A DNA stretch of 64,000 bases from Actinomycetes bacterium (GCA_029780675.1 JAKOYE010000052.1:62001-126000), one strand, 5' to 3'. Numbered from the stretch's first letter, positions 1 to 10,565 are shown. The notes: a model not told the origin generated them from the letters alone. Made by a program: numbers and translations.

Positions 1-144
1 GTGACCCTGACCGTCGACCGGATGAGCGCTCCCTACGTGCAGGGCGCGACGATCGACTTCGTCGACACCATCGAGAAGCAGGGCTTCACTATCGACAACC
101 CCAACGCCACCGGATCCTGCGCCTGCGGCGACTCCTTCAACTGA
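1..144 (+). CDS. erpA: ErpA-like HesB/IscA iron-sulfur carrier, C-terminal part
   Basis: The frame is open from base 1 and runs 47 residues to TGA at 142-144; the start lies outside the window. The tail carries GSCACGDSF, the C-x-C end motif of A-type iron-sulfur carriers (HesB/IscA/ErpA), which hold an Fe-S cluster and pass it to apo-proteins in the cytoplasm. Position next to an Rv2203-like gene and adoK matches the remembered M. tuberculosis neighbourhood of Rv2204c. The third conserved Cys would be in the missing upstream part. Family assignment is firm; ErpA rather than another A-type carrier is inferred from gene order. Confidence 0.85.
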   Translation: MTLTVDRMSAPYVQGATIDFVDTIEKQGFTIDNPNATGSCACGDSFN

Positions 145-201
145 CGCTCAGCCGCCGCCACCGGAACCCGGGGGCGGCGGCCGGCCGTCAATACTGGTTC
201 T

Positions 202-265
202 GACGCAGTTCTTCACTGCGTTCAGAACTGGTGTCGACGCAGTTCTTCACTGCGTTCAGAACTGG
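202..265. repeat. 30-bp direct repeat x2 forming hairpins between convergent genes
   Basis: The same 30 bases occur at 202-231 and 236-265. Each copy contains an inverted repeat around a TCTTC loop: in copy 1 (with a few bases before it) about 13 pairs with one bulged base, in copy 2 seven pairs. It lies between the convergent ends of erpA (144) and the gene ending at 256, and copy 2 includes that gene's last residue and stop codon. A bidirectional terminator role is plausible, although there is no T-run. Confidence 0.75.
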
Positions 266-903
266 GCAGCGGTTCGCAGCAGGTACGAGCAGACCAGCAA
301 CTGATTGTCCTGGCGCAGGAGTTGCGCGACACCCTGCTGCTGGTCACGGGCGTTGCGGGAACCCGCTGCCGGTGCCACCCGCATGGTGAACAACACCTGG
401 GCCTGATACGACGACGACAGCACGATCTTGTCGATCGAGGTCACCTCGGCCTGAGTGAACTGTTTGCGGAACGCGTCACTGGCCAACCGGGCCAGCGCAA
501 GATCGGACCGGCGTTCCTTGACGGCGTCGAACATCCCGCAGGCGTTGTTGCGGGCGACGGTCTCGGTGTCGCCGTCCGACAACGCCGTCAGATAGCCCTG
601 GATCGCCGACCGGGCCGCGGTATCGCTGAACGCGCCCGTCCCGGTGCCGGGTTTCCGGATCCCGGTGAGCAGAACCACCGCCGCGACAAGTACACCGACC
701 AGGGCCAGCGCGCCCACGGTCCACCACAGCGGCCGCAGGGACCGCTTTCGCGGCGGATACTCGATGGGCGGCGGCAGTTGCCCGGGGTACTGACCCGGAT
801 AGCCGACGGGGTAGGGCTGGGGCTGGTCGGGGTACCCGGGCTGGCCGGCGAATGGCTGGCTTTCCGCGCCGACCGGCTGGTTCGGCGGATAGGGGCCGGC
901 CAT
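256..903 (-). CDS. Pro-rich single-pass membrane protein (Rv2203-like)
   Basis: 215 residues. The first 50 are rich in Pro, Gly, Tyr and Gln (PYPPNQP, PGYPDQP), followed by a basic PRKRS patch, one membrane segment at about residues 59-81, and a C-terminal domain of about 130 residues with two cysteines, presumably extracytoplasmic. This layout is common in mycobacterial membrane proteins with a small NTF2-like or DUF4878-like outer domain; that fold is only suspected. An AGGAG ribosome site precedes the ATG. It diverges from adoK and converges on erpA. Function is unknown. Confidence 0.8.
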   Translation of the reverse strand: MAGPYPPNQPVGAESQPFAGQPGYPDQPQPYPVGYPGQYPGQLPPPIEYPPRKRSLRPLWWTVGALALVGVLVAAVVLLTGIRKPGTGTGAFSDTAARSAIQGYLTALSDGDTETVARNNACGMFDAVKERRSDLALARLASDAFRKQFTQAEVTSIDKIVLSSSYQAQVLFTMRVAPAAGSRNARDQQQGVAQLLRQDNQLLVCSYLLRTAAQF

Positions 904-976
904 CGCTGATCTCCTGAGGTGCTCGTCGGATCGGGGAATCGAGCCACCGGAGGAAACCCGCCACGACGGCGGGCCA

Positions 977-982
977 TATAGT
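977..982 (+). promoter_or_regulatory. Candidate -10 element for adoK
   Basis: TATAGT lies in the spacer between the divergent Rv2203-like gene and adoK, about 45 bases upstream of the adoK start. It fits the mycobacterial TANNNT -10 consensus. No clear -35 is seen. The surrounding CTATATGG is nearly symmetric, so it could also serve the minus-strand gene. Confidence 0.4.
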
Positions 983-1003
983 CGGCTCGACTACGCAGGC
1001 TAG

Positions 1004-2014
<1,011 letters not shown>

Positions 2015-2060
2015 CCCCGGAAGGAAGCCCGGATGGTCCCGGACAAGACCGACCCGGGAA

Positions 2061-3992
2061 TCACAACTGCACCGGGTACTGCGGCTCGCTGATCGTCGGG
2101 ACCACGGTGCGGTCGACGAAAATCGCGTGCCACAGCAGGAAGATCAGCACCGTCCAGAGTCGGCGACTGTGATCGACCGGGCCGGTGCGGTGCTCGTCGA
2201 GCATCGCCCGCACGCCCGCCAGGTCGATCAGGTGACCGGCCTGGGAGGAGGCGATCATCTCGTAGGCCCAGTCCATCAGCTCACCGGAGCGCAGCCAGTG
2301 CCGGATCGGCACCGGGAACCCGAGTTTCGCGCGGTTGAGTACGTGTGGCGGCACGATCGGCTCCAGGGCGCGCCGCAGCGCGTACTTGGTCGTGGTCCGG
2401 GTGATCTTCTGGTCATAGGGCAGCCTCGAGGCCACCGCGAACACTTCCGGATCCAGGAACGGCACCCGCAACTCGAGTGAGTTCGCCATCGTCATCTTGT
2501 CCGCTTTGACCAGGATGTCGCCGCGCAGCCAGGTGAACAGGTCCAGGTGCTGCATCCGGGCCACCGGATCCCAGCCGGCGGACTCGGCGTAGATGGCGGC
2601 GGTGACGTCGGTGTGGGTCCAGCCCGGGTTGAAGTCGCGCAGCACCGACCGCAGCTGATCGTCGGAGAAGCTGCGCGCGTTGCCGTAGTAGCGCTCCTCC
2701 AACGTCAGGGAGCCCCGGTGCAGCAGGCTCTTGCCGCGCATTCCCTCCGGAAGTGGTCGCGAGGCCCGGCCCAGCGTCCTGCGCACACCACGGGGCAGGT
2801 ACTCGAAGGGCTTCAGTGACAACGGCTCCCGATAGATGGTGTAGCCCCCGAAGAGTTCGTCGGCGCCCTCCCCGGACAGCACCACCTTGACGTGTTTGCG
2901 GGCCTCCCTGGCGATGAAGAACAGCGGCACCAGCGCCGGGTCGGCGACCGGCTCGTCGAGATACCAGACGATCTCGGGCAGGGCGGCGACGAACTCCGCC
3001 TGGCTGACCACCTTGGTGACATGCCGGGCGCCGATCGCCTCGGCCGAGGCGACGGCCACGTCGACCTCGGAGAAGCCCTCCCGCTCAAAGCCCGTGGTGA
3101 ACGTGATCAGTCGCGGGTTGTGCCGGATGGCCAGCGCGGCGATCGCGGTCGAGTCGATACCGCCGGAGAGAAAGGCGCCGACGGTGACGTCGGCGCGCAT
3201 GTGCTTGGCCACCGAGTCCTCGAGCACCGCGGTGATCTCGTCGTAGCGCGCCTGCTCGCCGCCGGCGGCGAACGGCACCGCGGTGAATCGCGGCCGGAAG
3301 TAGCGGGTCACCGCGGGCGCCTGGCCCGGCCGGATCACCGCGTAGGACCCGGACTCCAGCCGCCGGATACCGGTGTGCAGGGTCTCCGGCTCGGGGACGT
3401 ACTGCAGAACCGTGTAGTGCTGCAGGGCCCGATGGTCGATCGTGGTGGCCGCACCGAGTTCCCCGGCGAGGTCGAGCAGGCACTTCTCCTCGCTGCCCAC
3501 CGCCGTTCCCCGGGGTCCGCTCGCCATGAACAGCGGCTTGATGCCGAACGGGTCGCGGGCGCAGAACAGTTCCTGGCGATGGGTGTCCCACAGGGCGAAG
3601 GCGAACATCCCGCGCAGCCGGCCCAGGGCCGCGGTGCCCCAGTGGTGATAGGCGGCCACGATCGCCTCGCCGTCGCCGTCGGTGGCGAACTCGGCCCCGA
3701 ACTCGGCGCGCAGCTGAGCGCGGAGTTCCAGGTAGTTGTAGATCTCGCCGTTGAACACCAAAACGTAGCGTTCCGGCTCGCCCGGGGGGCCCCAGCGCAA
3801 CGGCTGGTGCGAATGGGCGATGTCGATGATCGACAGCCGGTTGAACCCGAGGACCGCGCGATCGTCGGCCCACGTTCCCGGCTCATCGGGTCCGCGGTGG
3901 CGCATCAGGTGCGACGCCCCCGCCACAGCGTTCACGATCTGCGGTGTCATCCTGTCTGCCGGGTCTCCTACCAGGGCAAGCAGTCCGCACAC
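2061..3992 (-). CDS. asnB: Asparagine synthetase (glutamine-hydrolysing)
   Basis: 643 residues, two domains. The N-terminal class II glutamine amidotransferase begins V-C-G-L-L: GTG at 3992 places Cys at position 2, which must be exposed as the catalytic nucleophile after Met removal, so longer upstream starts are rejected. RHRGPD and the NGEIYNY loop follow. The synthetase domain has the ATP-binding SGGIDS P-loop near residue 275 and LSGEGADELFGGY further on. It makes Asn from Asp, Gln and ATP; M. tuberculosis AsnB is also linked to amidation of cell-wall diaminopimelate, which would suit the cell-wall genes nearby but is not shown here. Divergent from ctaC. Confidence 0.93.
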   Translation of the reverse strand: MCGLLALVGDPADRMTPQIVNAVAGASHLMRHRGPDEPGTWADDRAVLGFNRLSIIDIAHSHQPLRWGPPGEPERYVLVFNGEIYNYLELRAQLRAEFGAEFATDGDGEAIVAAYHHWGTAALGRLRGMFAFALWDTHRQELFCARDPFGIKPLFMASGPRGTAVGSEEKCLLDLAGELGAATTIDHRALQHYTVLQYVPEPETLHTGIRRLESGSYAVIRPGQAPAVTRYFRPRFTAVPFAAGGEQARYDEITAVLEDSVAKHMRADVTVGAFLSGGIDSTAIAALAIRHNPRLITFTTGFEREGFSEVDVAVASAEAIGARHVTKVVSQAEFVAALPEIVWYLDEPVADPALVPLFFIAREARKHVKVVLSGEGADELFGGYTIYREPLSLKPFEYLPRGVRRTLGRASRPLPEGMRGKSLLHRGSLTLEERYYGNARSFSDDQLRSVLRDFNPGWTHTDVTAAIYAESAGWDPVARMQHLDLFTWLRGDILVKADKMTMANSLELRVPFLDPEVFAVASRLPYDQKITRTTTKYALRRALEPIVPPHVLNRAKLGFPVPIRHWLRSGELMDWAYEMIASSQAGHLIDLAGVRAMLDEHRTGPVDHSRRLWTVLIFLLWHAIFVDRTVVPTISEPQYPVQL

Positions 3993-4165
3993 CGGGCCTA
4001 GTATGCCGCACGGCCGAACCCGCCCCGAACCGGCACGAAGGCGAATCGCCAGGTGTGTCAGCAAGCTGTTCCCCGGTGGTCTACGCTGCGTAGTATTCGA
4101 GCTGCGATGTGCGTGCACCGCCCGGTGAAACCGGCTCTGTGCGTCCGTCGGACCAGGTTGTACAC

Positions 4166-4181
4166 AGGAGGCGCCAAGGTG
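4166..4181 (+). promoter_or_regulatory. Ribosome site fixing the ctaC start
   Basis: AGGAGG at 4166-4171 lies seven bases before GTG at 4179. This selects the start that gives a lipoprotein signal peptide and excludes longer upstream readings of the same frame. Confidence 0.8.
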
Positions 4182-5231
4182 ACATCACGCGGGCGGGTCA
4201 TGAGGAAAGTCGGCCTCGCGGCCACTTTCGCGGCATTGGCCGTGACGCTGAGCGGCTGCAGCTGGCAGGAGGCCCTGGGCCTCGGCTGGCCGAAGGGCGT
4301 CACGCCCGAAGCCCACGCCAACCACAAGCTGTGGCTGGCGTCGGTGATCGCCGCGCTGGTCGTCGGCGTCATCGTGTGGGGTCTGATGTTCTGGACCGCG
4401 TCGTTCCACCGTAAGAAGAAGGGCGACGAGGAGCTGCCCCGCCAGTTCGGCTACAACATGCCGCTGGAACTGGTGCTCACGGTGATCCCGTTCGTGATCA
4501 TCTCGGTGCTGTTCTACTTCACGGTCATCACCCAGCAGAAGATGCTGCACAAGGAGCCCAACCCGGAGGTCGTCGTTGACGTGACCGCCTTCCAGTGGAA
4601 CTGGAAGTTCGGCTACCAGAAGGTCAACTACGCCGATGGCAGCTTCAACTACGACGGTGCCGACCCCGCCCGCAAGGCCCTGATGATCTCCAAGCCCGAG
4701 GGGTCCGACGCGCACGGCGAGGAGAAGGTCGGCGCCATCCGAGGCATGAATCCCGAGGATCGCAGCTACCTGAACTTCGACAAGATCGAGACCGTCGGAA
4801 CCAGCGACGAGATTCCGGTCCTGGTGCTCCCCGCGGGCAAGCGCATCGAGTTCGAGCAGGCCTCCGCCGACGTCATCCACTCGTTCTGGGTGCCCGAGTT
4901 CCTGTTCAAGCGCGACGTGTTCCCGGACCCGAAGTCCAATCACTCCGACAACGTCTGGCAGGTCTCCGAGATCACCGAGGAAGGCGCGTTCGTCGGCCGG
5001 TGCGCGGAGATGTGCGGGACCTACCACGCGATGATGAACTTCGAGATTCGCGTGGTATCCGCAGACGACTTCAAGACCTACCTGCAGGCCCGGATGGCGG
5101 GTAAGACCAACTCCCAGGCTCTGCAGGCGATCAACCAGTCGCCGGTGGCGACCAGCACGAAGCCGTTCGACACCCGTCGCGGCGAACAGGTGGCCCCTGC
5201 CCCGCAGTTGGCCTCGCAGGCAAGCAAGTAG
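4179..5231 (+). CDS. ctaC: Cytochrome c oxidase (aa3) subunit II
   Basis: 350 residues. A lipoprotein signal ends in LSGC with the lipidated Cys at residue 27. Two membrane segments follow (about 50-70 and 95-115), then a cupredoxin domain with the CuA site [14 protein letters not shown] near residue 275 and the upstream aromatic FQWNWKFGY that passes electrons inward. It accepts electrons from the cytochrome cc of QcrC in the fused bcc-aa3 supercomplex of actinobacteria. ctaF follows 18 bases later. ctaE lies with qcrCAB on the other strand; ctaD is not in this window. Confidence 0.95.
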   Translation: MTSRGRVMRKVGLAATFAALAVTLSGCSWQEALGLGWPKGVTPEAHANHKLWLASVIAALVVGVIVWGLMFWTASFHRKKKGDEELPRQFGYNMPLELVLTVIPFVIISVLFYFTVITQQKMLHKEPNPEVVVDVTAFQWNWKFGYQKVNYADGSFNYDGADPARKALMISKPEGSDAHGEEKVGAIRGMNPEDRSYLNFDKIETVGTSDEIPVLVLPAGKRIEFEQASADVIHSFWVPEFLFKRDVFPDPKSNHSDNVWQVSEITEEGAFVGRCAEMCGTYHAMMNFEIRVVSADDFKTYLQARMAGKTNSQALQAINQSPVATSTKPFDTRRGEQVAPAPQLASQASK

Positions 5232-5249
5232 GAGAGGCGGGGAGTCGAT

Positions 5250-5669
5250 ATGCGCGTCGAAGCCAGACTGTTCGAGATTCTCACCGGGTTCTTCATCCTG
5301 GCGGCAATCGTCTACGGCGTCCTCACGGCGGTGTTCGAGCCGGGAGGTTTGGAGTGGGCCGGCACCACCGCGCTGGTTCTGACCGCGGGTCTCTCGACCA
5401 TCATCGGCACGTTCTTCCGATTCGTTGCCCGCCGTCTCGACACCCGTCCGGAGGACTACGGCGACGCCGATATCGCCGACGGCGCTGGTGAGCTCGGGTT
5501 CTTCTCACCGCACAGCTGGTGGCCGATCCTCATCGCGCTGGCCTTCTCCGTCGCCGCCGTCGGTGCGGCGCTGTGGCTGCCCTGGCTGATCGCCGCCGGC
5601 ATCGTGATGGTCCTGGGCGCGGTGAGCGGTTTCGTCTTCGAGTACTACGTGGGACCGGAGAAGCACTGA
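5250..5669 (+). CDS. ctaF: Cytochrome c oxidase subunit IV (actinobacterial type)
   Basis: 139 residues, the usual length for the actinobacterial subunit IV. Starts [10 protein letters not shown], with a pair of membrane segments around residues 10-55 and a second pair around residues 88-130, and ends EYYVGPEKH, a conserved tail. A GGAGAGGCGGGG stretch precedes the ATG. It is a small non-catalytic subunit of the aa3 oxidase within the bcc-aa3 supercomplex and is co-transcribed with ctaC. Confidence 0.93.
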   Translation: MRVEARLFEILTGFFILAAIVYGVLTAVFEPGGLEWAGTTALVLTAGLSTIIGTFFRFVARRLDTRPEDYGDADIADGAGELGFFSPHSWWPILIALAFSVAAVGAALWLPWLIAAGIVMVLGAVSGFVFEYYVGPEKH

Positions 5670-5823
5670 CGCCTGCCGCGCTGGCCGGTGCGGCCCGGAG
5701 TGGACCGGGTTGCTCGATCGGGTGGTTCCTCCCCGGTACTGTCGTGCTCGGGGGAGTTGACCCGGTCGGACGCCAGCGACGGGCGCCTTCTCGCGGACCC
5801 GAGTCGAAAGAGGTCAGGCAGGG

Positions 5824-6669
5824 ATGAGCGGTTCCCACCCGCCGGAGAACAACCCGGCCGGTCACCCCGCGGAACTCCCGCACCGCCGTGATGACGCGGA
5901 CGAACTGACCGACACCGGGTTCAACCGCGCCTACTCGGCACCCGAGTCCGAGCAGTACACGATCGCCCCGTACCTCCCCGCAGATCTCGAGCTCTACGAC
6001 TACGACAGCTACGAATCCGCCGGAGACACCGGAGGGGAGCTGCCGCCGCCGCGGTGGCCCTGGGTCGTCGGCGTCACCGCCATCATCGCCGCCATCGCGC
6101 TGGTCGCCTCAGTGTCGCTGCTGGTCACCCGGACCGATACCGACAACCTGGCGACGCCGGCCACGACGACGACGATCGCCCCGCCGGTTCAGGATCAGAT
6201 CACCACGACAGCGCCGCCGCCCCCGCCACCCCCACCTCCGACCACCCAGGAGCCGCCGCCCCCGCCACCGCCCGAGACGGTGACGGTCACACCGGAGCCT
6301 CCGCCGCCCCCACCGCCGCCGCCTCCGGCCCCGACGGAGGCGCCGCCGCCGGAGACCACGGCGCCGCCCACGACGCCGACGACGACCACTCCCGCCGGAC
6401 CCCGGCAGGTCACCTACACCGTCACCGGCACCAAGGCGCCCGGCGACATCATCACGGTGACCTATGTCGACGCCTCGGGCCGGCGCCGGACCCAACGCAA
6501 CGTCTACATTCCGTGGTCGTTGACCGTCACCCCGATCTCCCAGTCCGACGTCGGCTCCGTGCAGGCATCCAGCCTGTTTCTGGTCAGTCGGCTGAACTGT
6601 TCCATCACCACCAGTGACGGCACGGTGCTCTCCTCCAACCAGAACAACGCCGCACAGACGAGTTGCTGA
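5824..6669 (+). CDS. mmpS3: MmpS3-like Pro-rich membrane protein
   Basis: 281 residues: acidic cytoplasmic N-terminus with YDYDSYES, one membrane segment at about 78-100, a long Pro/Thr-rich linker (about 115-190) with many PPPPPP runs, then a C-terminal MmpS domain ([24 protein letters not shown]) of about 90 residues. MmpS proteins accompany MmpL transporters, but MmpS3 has no adjacent mmpL and its role is not settled. The Pro linker could span the peptidoglycan layer. Its TGA overlaps the ATG of the next gene. Order after ctaCF matches M. tuberculosis. Confidence 0.88.
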   Translation: MSGSHPPENNPAGHPAELPHRRDDADELTDTGFNRAYSAPESEQYTIAPYLPADLELYDYDSYESAGDTGGELPPPRWPWVVGVTAIIAAIALVASVSLLVTRTDTDNLATPATTTTIAPPVQDQITTTAPPPPPPPPPTTQEPPPPPPPETVTVTPEPPPPPPPPPPAPTEAPPPETTAPPTTPTTTTPAGPRQVTYTVTGTKAPGDIITVTYVDASGRRRTQRNVYIPWSLTVTPISQSDVGSVQASSLFLVSRLNCSITTSDGTVLSSNQNNAAQTSC

Positions 6670-7295
6670 TGACCACACCACCGCAGGATTCCCACCCCGT
6701 CGAGCGTGGCGGACGTCCGCCCGAAACCGTGGACCGGCTGATGATCGGTGCCTGTGGCGCGATCTGGCTGGTGTTTCTGGTGGTCGGGGTGATCGCCACC
6801 GTCGCGCTGGTGAACCTGGGCAGAGGGCACGGCGGGGCGGGGGAGCAGTCGTCCTGGCTGCTGTACACCATCATCGCCGTGTCCGCTGTCACGATCGCCG
6901 CGGCCATCCCGCTGTTGCTACGGGCCCGTCGCGACGCGATGGCATCGCACGCTGCTGCCGATCCCGAACCGGTCGCCATCGCCAAGCCCGCCATCGATGC
7001 CCCGACGGAGAAGATTCGCGTTTTCGGCACCTCCGTCGACCCGTTGGCGGCTCAGGTGGCCACGTCACCGACATCAGCGTCGGTCGCCGCGGTCGAACGT
7101 GAGTCGCTGCGCGGAACGCTCGCGCTGATGGGTCTGATGGGGCTGGCCGCGACGGCCGTCGCGACGGCCACCTACCTGCTTGCGGTGGAGAGCGACACCG
7201 CGGCCTGGGCCGTTTTGGGCGTCGCCGGGCTGTTCACGGCCGGAATGCCCGTCGTTGCGGTCATTTTCGGCCGACGTCTGTCCGCGGCGGCCTGA
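6669..7295 (+). CDS. Conserved membrane protein (Rv2197c-like, DUF2561-like)
   Basis: 208 residues from ATG 6669, whose A is the last base of the mmpS3 stop codon, so translation is coupled. Four membrane segments are apparent: about 24-48, 62-81, 145-167 and 172-198, with a cytoplasmic-looking loop of about 60 residues between the two pairs. No catalytic motif is seen. Gene order matches the remembered M. tuberculosis ctaC-ctaF-mmpS3-Rv2197c series. The DUF assignment is from memory and uncertain; a role near the cytochrome oxidase genes is only suggested by position. Confidence 0.8.
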   Translation: MTTPPQDSHPVERGGRPPETVDRLMIGACGAIWLVFLVVGVIATVALVNLGRGHGGAGEQSSWLLYTIIAVSAVTIAAAIPLLLRARRDAMASHAAADPEPVAIAKPAIDAPTEKIRVFGTSVDPLAAQVATSPTSASVAAVERESLRGTLALMGLMGLAATAVATATYLLAVESDTAAWAVLGVAGLFTAGMPVVAVIFGRRLSAAA

Positions 7296-7338
7296 CACTG
7301 ATCGGCGCACCGCGCCGTGGACGGAAGGATTGGCGCCC

Positions 7339-8460
7339 ATGCCAACGATGAGTCTGTGCATGATCGTCCGCAACGAACAGGGCACGCTCGATCGCTGCCT
7401 GGAGTCCGTGGCAGGGGTGTTCGACGAGATCGTCATCGTGGACACCGGGTCGACGGACGCGACCAAAGAGGTGGCGGCGCGCTGCGGTGCGCGGGTTTTC
7501 GACTTCCCATGGATCGACGACTTCGCGGCCGCCCGCAACTTCGCCTTCGCGCAGGGTTCCTCGGAGTATCTGATGTGGTTGGACGCCGACGACGTCCTGC
7601 TGCCGAACGACCGGCAGAAACTTCTCACGCTCAAGTCCGACCTGGACGCGCGGATTGACGCGGTGTCGATGGTCTACCACACCCAGTTCGATGCGGCGGG
7701 CAATGTCATCGCCGCCAACCGGCGTTTCCGGATTGTGCGGCGGGACAAGGGTTTCACCTGGGCCGGGGTCGTCCACGAGGATCTGGTCTGTCCCGGGCAG
7801 TTCACCTACCTGGACACCGACATCGTCGTGACACACCGTAAGCCCGATGCGGATTCCGGCCCGTCGCGGCGGAATCTGACGATCCTGGAGAACCACATCG
7901 CGGCCGGCAGGGAACTGCGCCCGGTGGACGTGCTCAACTATGCGCGCGAGTTGGAGATGCACAAGCAGTTCGAGAAGGCGATCCCCTTCTACCGGCGGTT
8001 CATCGACGACGAGAGCCAGGATCTGCACATCCGCACGTTCGCCCTGCACAAACTGGCGTCGTGCTACTACATGTCCGGGCAGCCGGACAAAGAGTGGGAG
8101 TGCACGCTGCGATCACTGGAAATGGACACCCCGCGCCCGGAGTTCGCCTGTCGGGTCGCCGAGCGGTTCCTGTCCCGAAACCAGTTCCGCCAGGCCGCAT
8201 TCTGGTACGAACTGGCCCTGACCATTCCTGCGACTGGGGCCCCGAACCCGTGGTCCGTCGAGAGCTATCCGTTCCAGACCTGGGTGCCCCACAAGCAACT
8301 CGGGTTGTGCTACTACCAACTCGGCGACTATGTGCGGTCGCTGAAGAGCAATCAGGCCGCACAGGCCTATCGCCCCGACGATCCCGACCTCGCCACCAAC
8401 ATCCGCGCGCTGGAGGACATCCTCAGCAGTGCGGCGGCACAGGGGAGCGTCGCTACCTGA
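7339..8460 (+). CDS. GT2-family glycosyltransferase with TPR-like C-terminus
   Basis: 373 residues; GGAAGGA precedes ATG 7339 by nine bases. Residues 1-100 are a GT-A fold: MSLCMIVRNEQ, IVDTGSTD, and the metal-binding WLDADDV near residue 80. The region after about 170 contains TPR-like helices (NYARELEMHKQFEKAIPFY, YYQLGDYVRSLKSNQ). The catalytic sequence resembles the SunS/ThuS-like GT2 group, in which some members S-glycosylate peptides, and other TPR-GT2 proteins of unknown acceptor. No signal peptide, so cytosolic. It sits between the Rv2197c-like gene and the qcr genes, where M. tuberculosis has none as I recall. Acceptor and sugar cannot be told from sequence. Confidence 0.85.
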   Translation: MPTMSLCMIVRNEQGTLDRCLESVAGVFDEIVIVDTGSTDATKEVAARCGARVFDFPWIDDFAAARNFAFAQGSSEYLMWLDADDVLLPNDRQKLLTLKSDLDARIDAVSMVYHTQFDAAGNVIAANRRFRIVRRDKGFTWAGVVHEDLVCPGQFTYLDTDIVVTHRKPDADSGPSRRNLTILENHIAAGRELRPVDVLNYARELEMHKQFEKAIPFYRRFIDDESQDLHIRTFALHKLASCYYMSGQPDKEWECTLRSLEMDTPRPEFACRVAERFLSRNQFRQAAFWYELALTIPATGAPNPWSVESYPFQTWVPHKQLGLCYYQLGDYVRSLKSNQAAQAYRPDDPDLATNIRALEDILSSAAAQGSVAT

Positions 8461-8846
8461 CGGGGGATGTCACGCCCCCACCTCGCAACCGGAGTCGAGT
8501 CTGCTGGTCCCTGAACGTTGTGCGCATTCGCCTCAGCTCGCCGGAATGACGAGGCGATGACCGTCGCTTCCGACGCTTTGCCGACCGCGGTCGTGGTGAG
8601 GAACGTGTAGTCGGCGGCGTCGCGCACCGCGACGAGGATCTCGCTGTGGCGGTGGGGGAGGGGAGGGCTGGCGGTGTTCGAACAGCCATCAGCGACGGCA
8701 GCGATGACGAAGGCGGCTCGTGGGGGTCCCGGCTGGCATTCCAGTAGTTGGGGTCGGCGTGGCTATCGGAGGAGGCCGACGGCCCGGGGTTCAGGCAGCG
8801 GCCCTTGAGCTGAATCTCTACCGATGACAGCGGCTTCACCGATGAA
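8461..8846. other. Gene-free stretch downstream of the glycosyltransferase gene
   Basis: Between the GT2 stop (8460) and the qcrB terminator I see no convincing gene. Minus-strand frames stay open in places (for example 8367-8627, preceded by open codons up to about 8762), but none has a ribosome site, typical codon pattern or recognisable motif. A weak hairpin GGGGG/CCCCC (8462-8479) follows the GT2 stop. The stretch may be decayed DNA left from the event that placed the glycosyltransferase gene here. Confidence 0.5.
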
Positions 8847-8888
8847 AACGAGAAGGGCCCCAGCCCGAAGGCTGGGGCCCTTCTCGTT
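8847..8888 (-). terminator. Intrinsic terminator of the ctaE-qcrCAB operon
   Basis: A perfect 18-bp stem (8847-8864 with 8871-8888) with a six-base loop lies 28 bases past the qcrB stop. Read on the minus strand the stem ends in a run of four T. It is one of the two clearest terminators in the window and could also stop plus-strand transcripts. Confidence 0.9.
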
Positions 8889-8911
8889 GTTGGGTCTCTC
8901 GTTGTTGGGTC
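8882..8911. repeat. 15-bp tandem duplication
   Basis: Two exact adjacent copies of TCTCGTTGTTGGGTC (8882-8896, 8897-8911) between the qcrB stop and its terminator; the first copy overlaps the terminator stem. One of several 15-bp arrays in this window. Confidence 0.8.
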
Positions 8912-8915
8912 GGAC

Positions 8916-10565
8916 TCAGTGGTGCCCGTTGGACCCGTTCGATCCGTTGAGGCCGTGCTCTTCGTCCTGGTACTCCTTAAGGGCGGTGAGTGCCCGCCGC
9001 TCAGACGAGTGAGCTGCTTCGTTGAGCGCGGCATCCTCGCTGGCCGGATCGGCGGAGAGGAAGCCGCCGTGTCCGGGACGACCACCGGATCCGAGCTTGT
9101 TCATCCGCTTCGGCACCGGAGCGCCCTGGTACTCCAGGGGGATCGGGTGACCGTGCTCGTCGAGCTCGCCCAGCGGCTGGTGCAGCTCGATGTACGCACC
9201 GTGCGGCAGTCGCTTGATGATGCCCGTCTCGACACCGTGCTCGAGCACGGCCCGGTCGGAGCGCTGCAGGCCAACCGCCCACCGGTAGGTGACGAAGAAG
9301 ACCAGCGGCGGCAGCACCAGCATCCCGATGCGCCCGATCCAGGTCGTCGCGTTCAGCGAGACGTGGAACTTGTAGGCGATGATGTCGTTCATCGCGCTGA
9401 ACGTCAGCACCATGTAGAACGCGATCGCCATGGCGCCGATGCCAGTCCGCACCGGCACGTCACGCGGACGCTGCAGCAGATTGTGGTGAGCCGTGTCGCC
9501 GGTGAACTTCTGTTCCAGGAAGGGGTAGATGATCAGCAGCAGGAATACCAGACCCATGATCACGGCGACCCAGACTGCCGCGGGAATCGTGTGGTTGCCG
9601 ATGTAGATCTCCCACGCCGGGAACAGCCGGATGAGACCGTCCGTCCAGAGCATGTAGAAGTCGGGCTGCGAGCCGGCCGACACCTGAGAGGGCTTGTAGG
9701 GGCCGAGCTGCCAGATGGGGTTGATCTGCAGCAGGCCACCCATCAAACCGAGGATGCCGACGATCATGGCGAAGAAGGCGCCCGACTTGACCGCGAACAC
9801 CGGCATGACGCGCACGCCGACGACATTGGTCTCGGTACGTCCGGGGCCGGGGAACTGGGTGTGCTTCTGGAACCACACCAAGGCCAAGTGCACGCCGATC
9901 AGGGCCAGCATGATGCCGGGGAACACCAGGATGTGGACTGCGTAAAGGCGCGGAATGATGATGTCGCCGGGGAAGTCCCCACCGAACAGCGCCCAGTGCA
10001 TCCAGGTGCCGATGATCGGAAGTCCGAGGGTGATTGAGGAGAGCGCCGCTCGGATGCCGGTGCCCGACAGCAGGTCGTCCGGCAGCGAGTAGCCGAAGAA
10101 GCCCTCGAACATTGCCAGGATCAGCAGCAGCGCGCCGATGACCCAGTTGGCCTCCCGCGGACGCCGGAAAGCGCCGGTGAAGAACACGCGGGCCAGGTGC
10201 ACCATGATCGAGGCCGCGAAGAGCAGGGCCGCCCAGTGGTGGACCTGGCGGACGAACAGACCGCCGCGGACCTCGAAGCTGATGTTCAGGGCCGTCTCGT
10301 AGGCCCGTGACATCTGGATGCCCCGAAGCGGCTGGTACACGCCCTCGTAGGTGACGTGTGCCATCGACGGGTCGAAGAACAGGGTCAGGTAGACGCCTGT
10401 CAGCAACAACACGATGAAGCTGTACAGAGCGACCTCACCCAGGAGGAACGACCAGTGGGTGGGGAAGACCTTGTTGAGTTGCCGCCGCAACGCCGCAGAC
10501 GGGTGATACCGCGAGTCGATGTTGTCTGCAGCCTTGTCGATGCGGTCAGCGACGCTAGTGCTCAT
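8916..10565 (-). CDS. qcrB: Cytochrome bcc complex, cytochrome b subunit
   Basis: 549 residues, the length typical of mycobacteria. About eight to nine membrane helices; heme-b His ligands are visible in [11 protein letters not shown] and AVHILVFPG contexts. It carries the quinol-oxidation site that is the target of Q203-type inhibitors in M. tuberculosis. The hydrophilic tail of about 140 residues ends in a Gly/Asn/Ser-rich stretch ([10 protein letters not shown]). Last gene of ctaE-qcrC-qcrA-qcrB, overlapping qcrA by four bases and followed by a strong terminator. Confidence 0.96.
   Translation of the reverse strand: MSTSVADRIDKAADNIDSRYHPSAALRRQLNKVFPTHWSFLLGEVALYSFIVLLLTGVYLTLFFDPSMAHVTYEGVYQPLRGIQMSRAYETALNISFEVRGGLFVRQVHHWAALLFAASIMVHLARVFFTGAFRRPREANWVIGALLLILAMFEGFFGYSLPDDLLSGTGIRAALSSITLGLPIIGTWMHWALFGGDFPGDIIIPRLYAVHILVFPGIMLALIGVHLALVWFQKHTQFPGPGRTETNVVGVRVMPVFAVKSGAFFAMIVGILGLMGGLLQINPIWQLGPYKPSQVSAGSQPDFYMLWTDGLIRLFPAWEIYIGNHTIPAAVWVAVIMGLVFLLLIIYPFLEQKFTGDTAHHNLLQRPRDVPVRTGIGAMAIAFYMVLTFSAMNDIIAYKFHVSLNATTWIGRIGMLVLPPLVFFVTYRWAVGLQRSDRAVLEHGVETGIIKRLPHGAYIELHQPLGELDEHGHPIPLEYQGAPVPKRMNKLGSGGRPGHGGFLSADPASEDAALNEAAHSSERRALTALKEYQDEEHGLNGSNGSNGHH

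Noticed and set aside
2892..4001. Long plus-strand frame opposite asnB (369 codons)
   Set aside because: Shadow frame of high-GC codons; asnB on the other strand has all family motifs across the same bases.
6195..6413. Gly/Val-rich minus-strand protein opposite mmpS3
   Set aside because: It is the antisense of the Pro codon runs in the MmpS3 linker, with no ribosome site or conserved feature.
8367..8762. Minus-strand gene between the glycosyltransferase and qcrB genes
   Set aside because: Open frame overlaps the GT2 3' end, lacks a start with ribosome site and has no recognisable motif.
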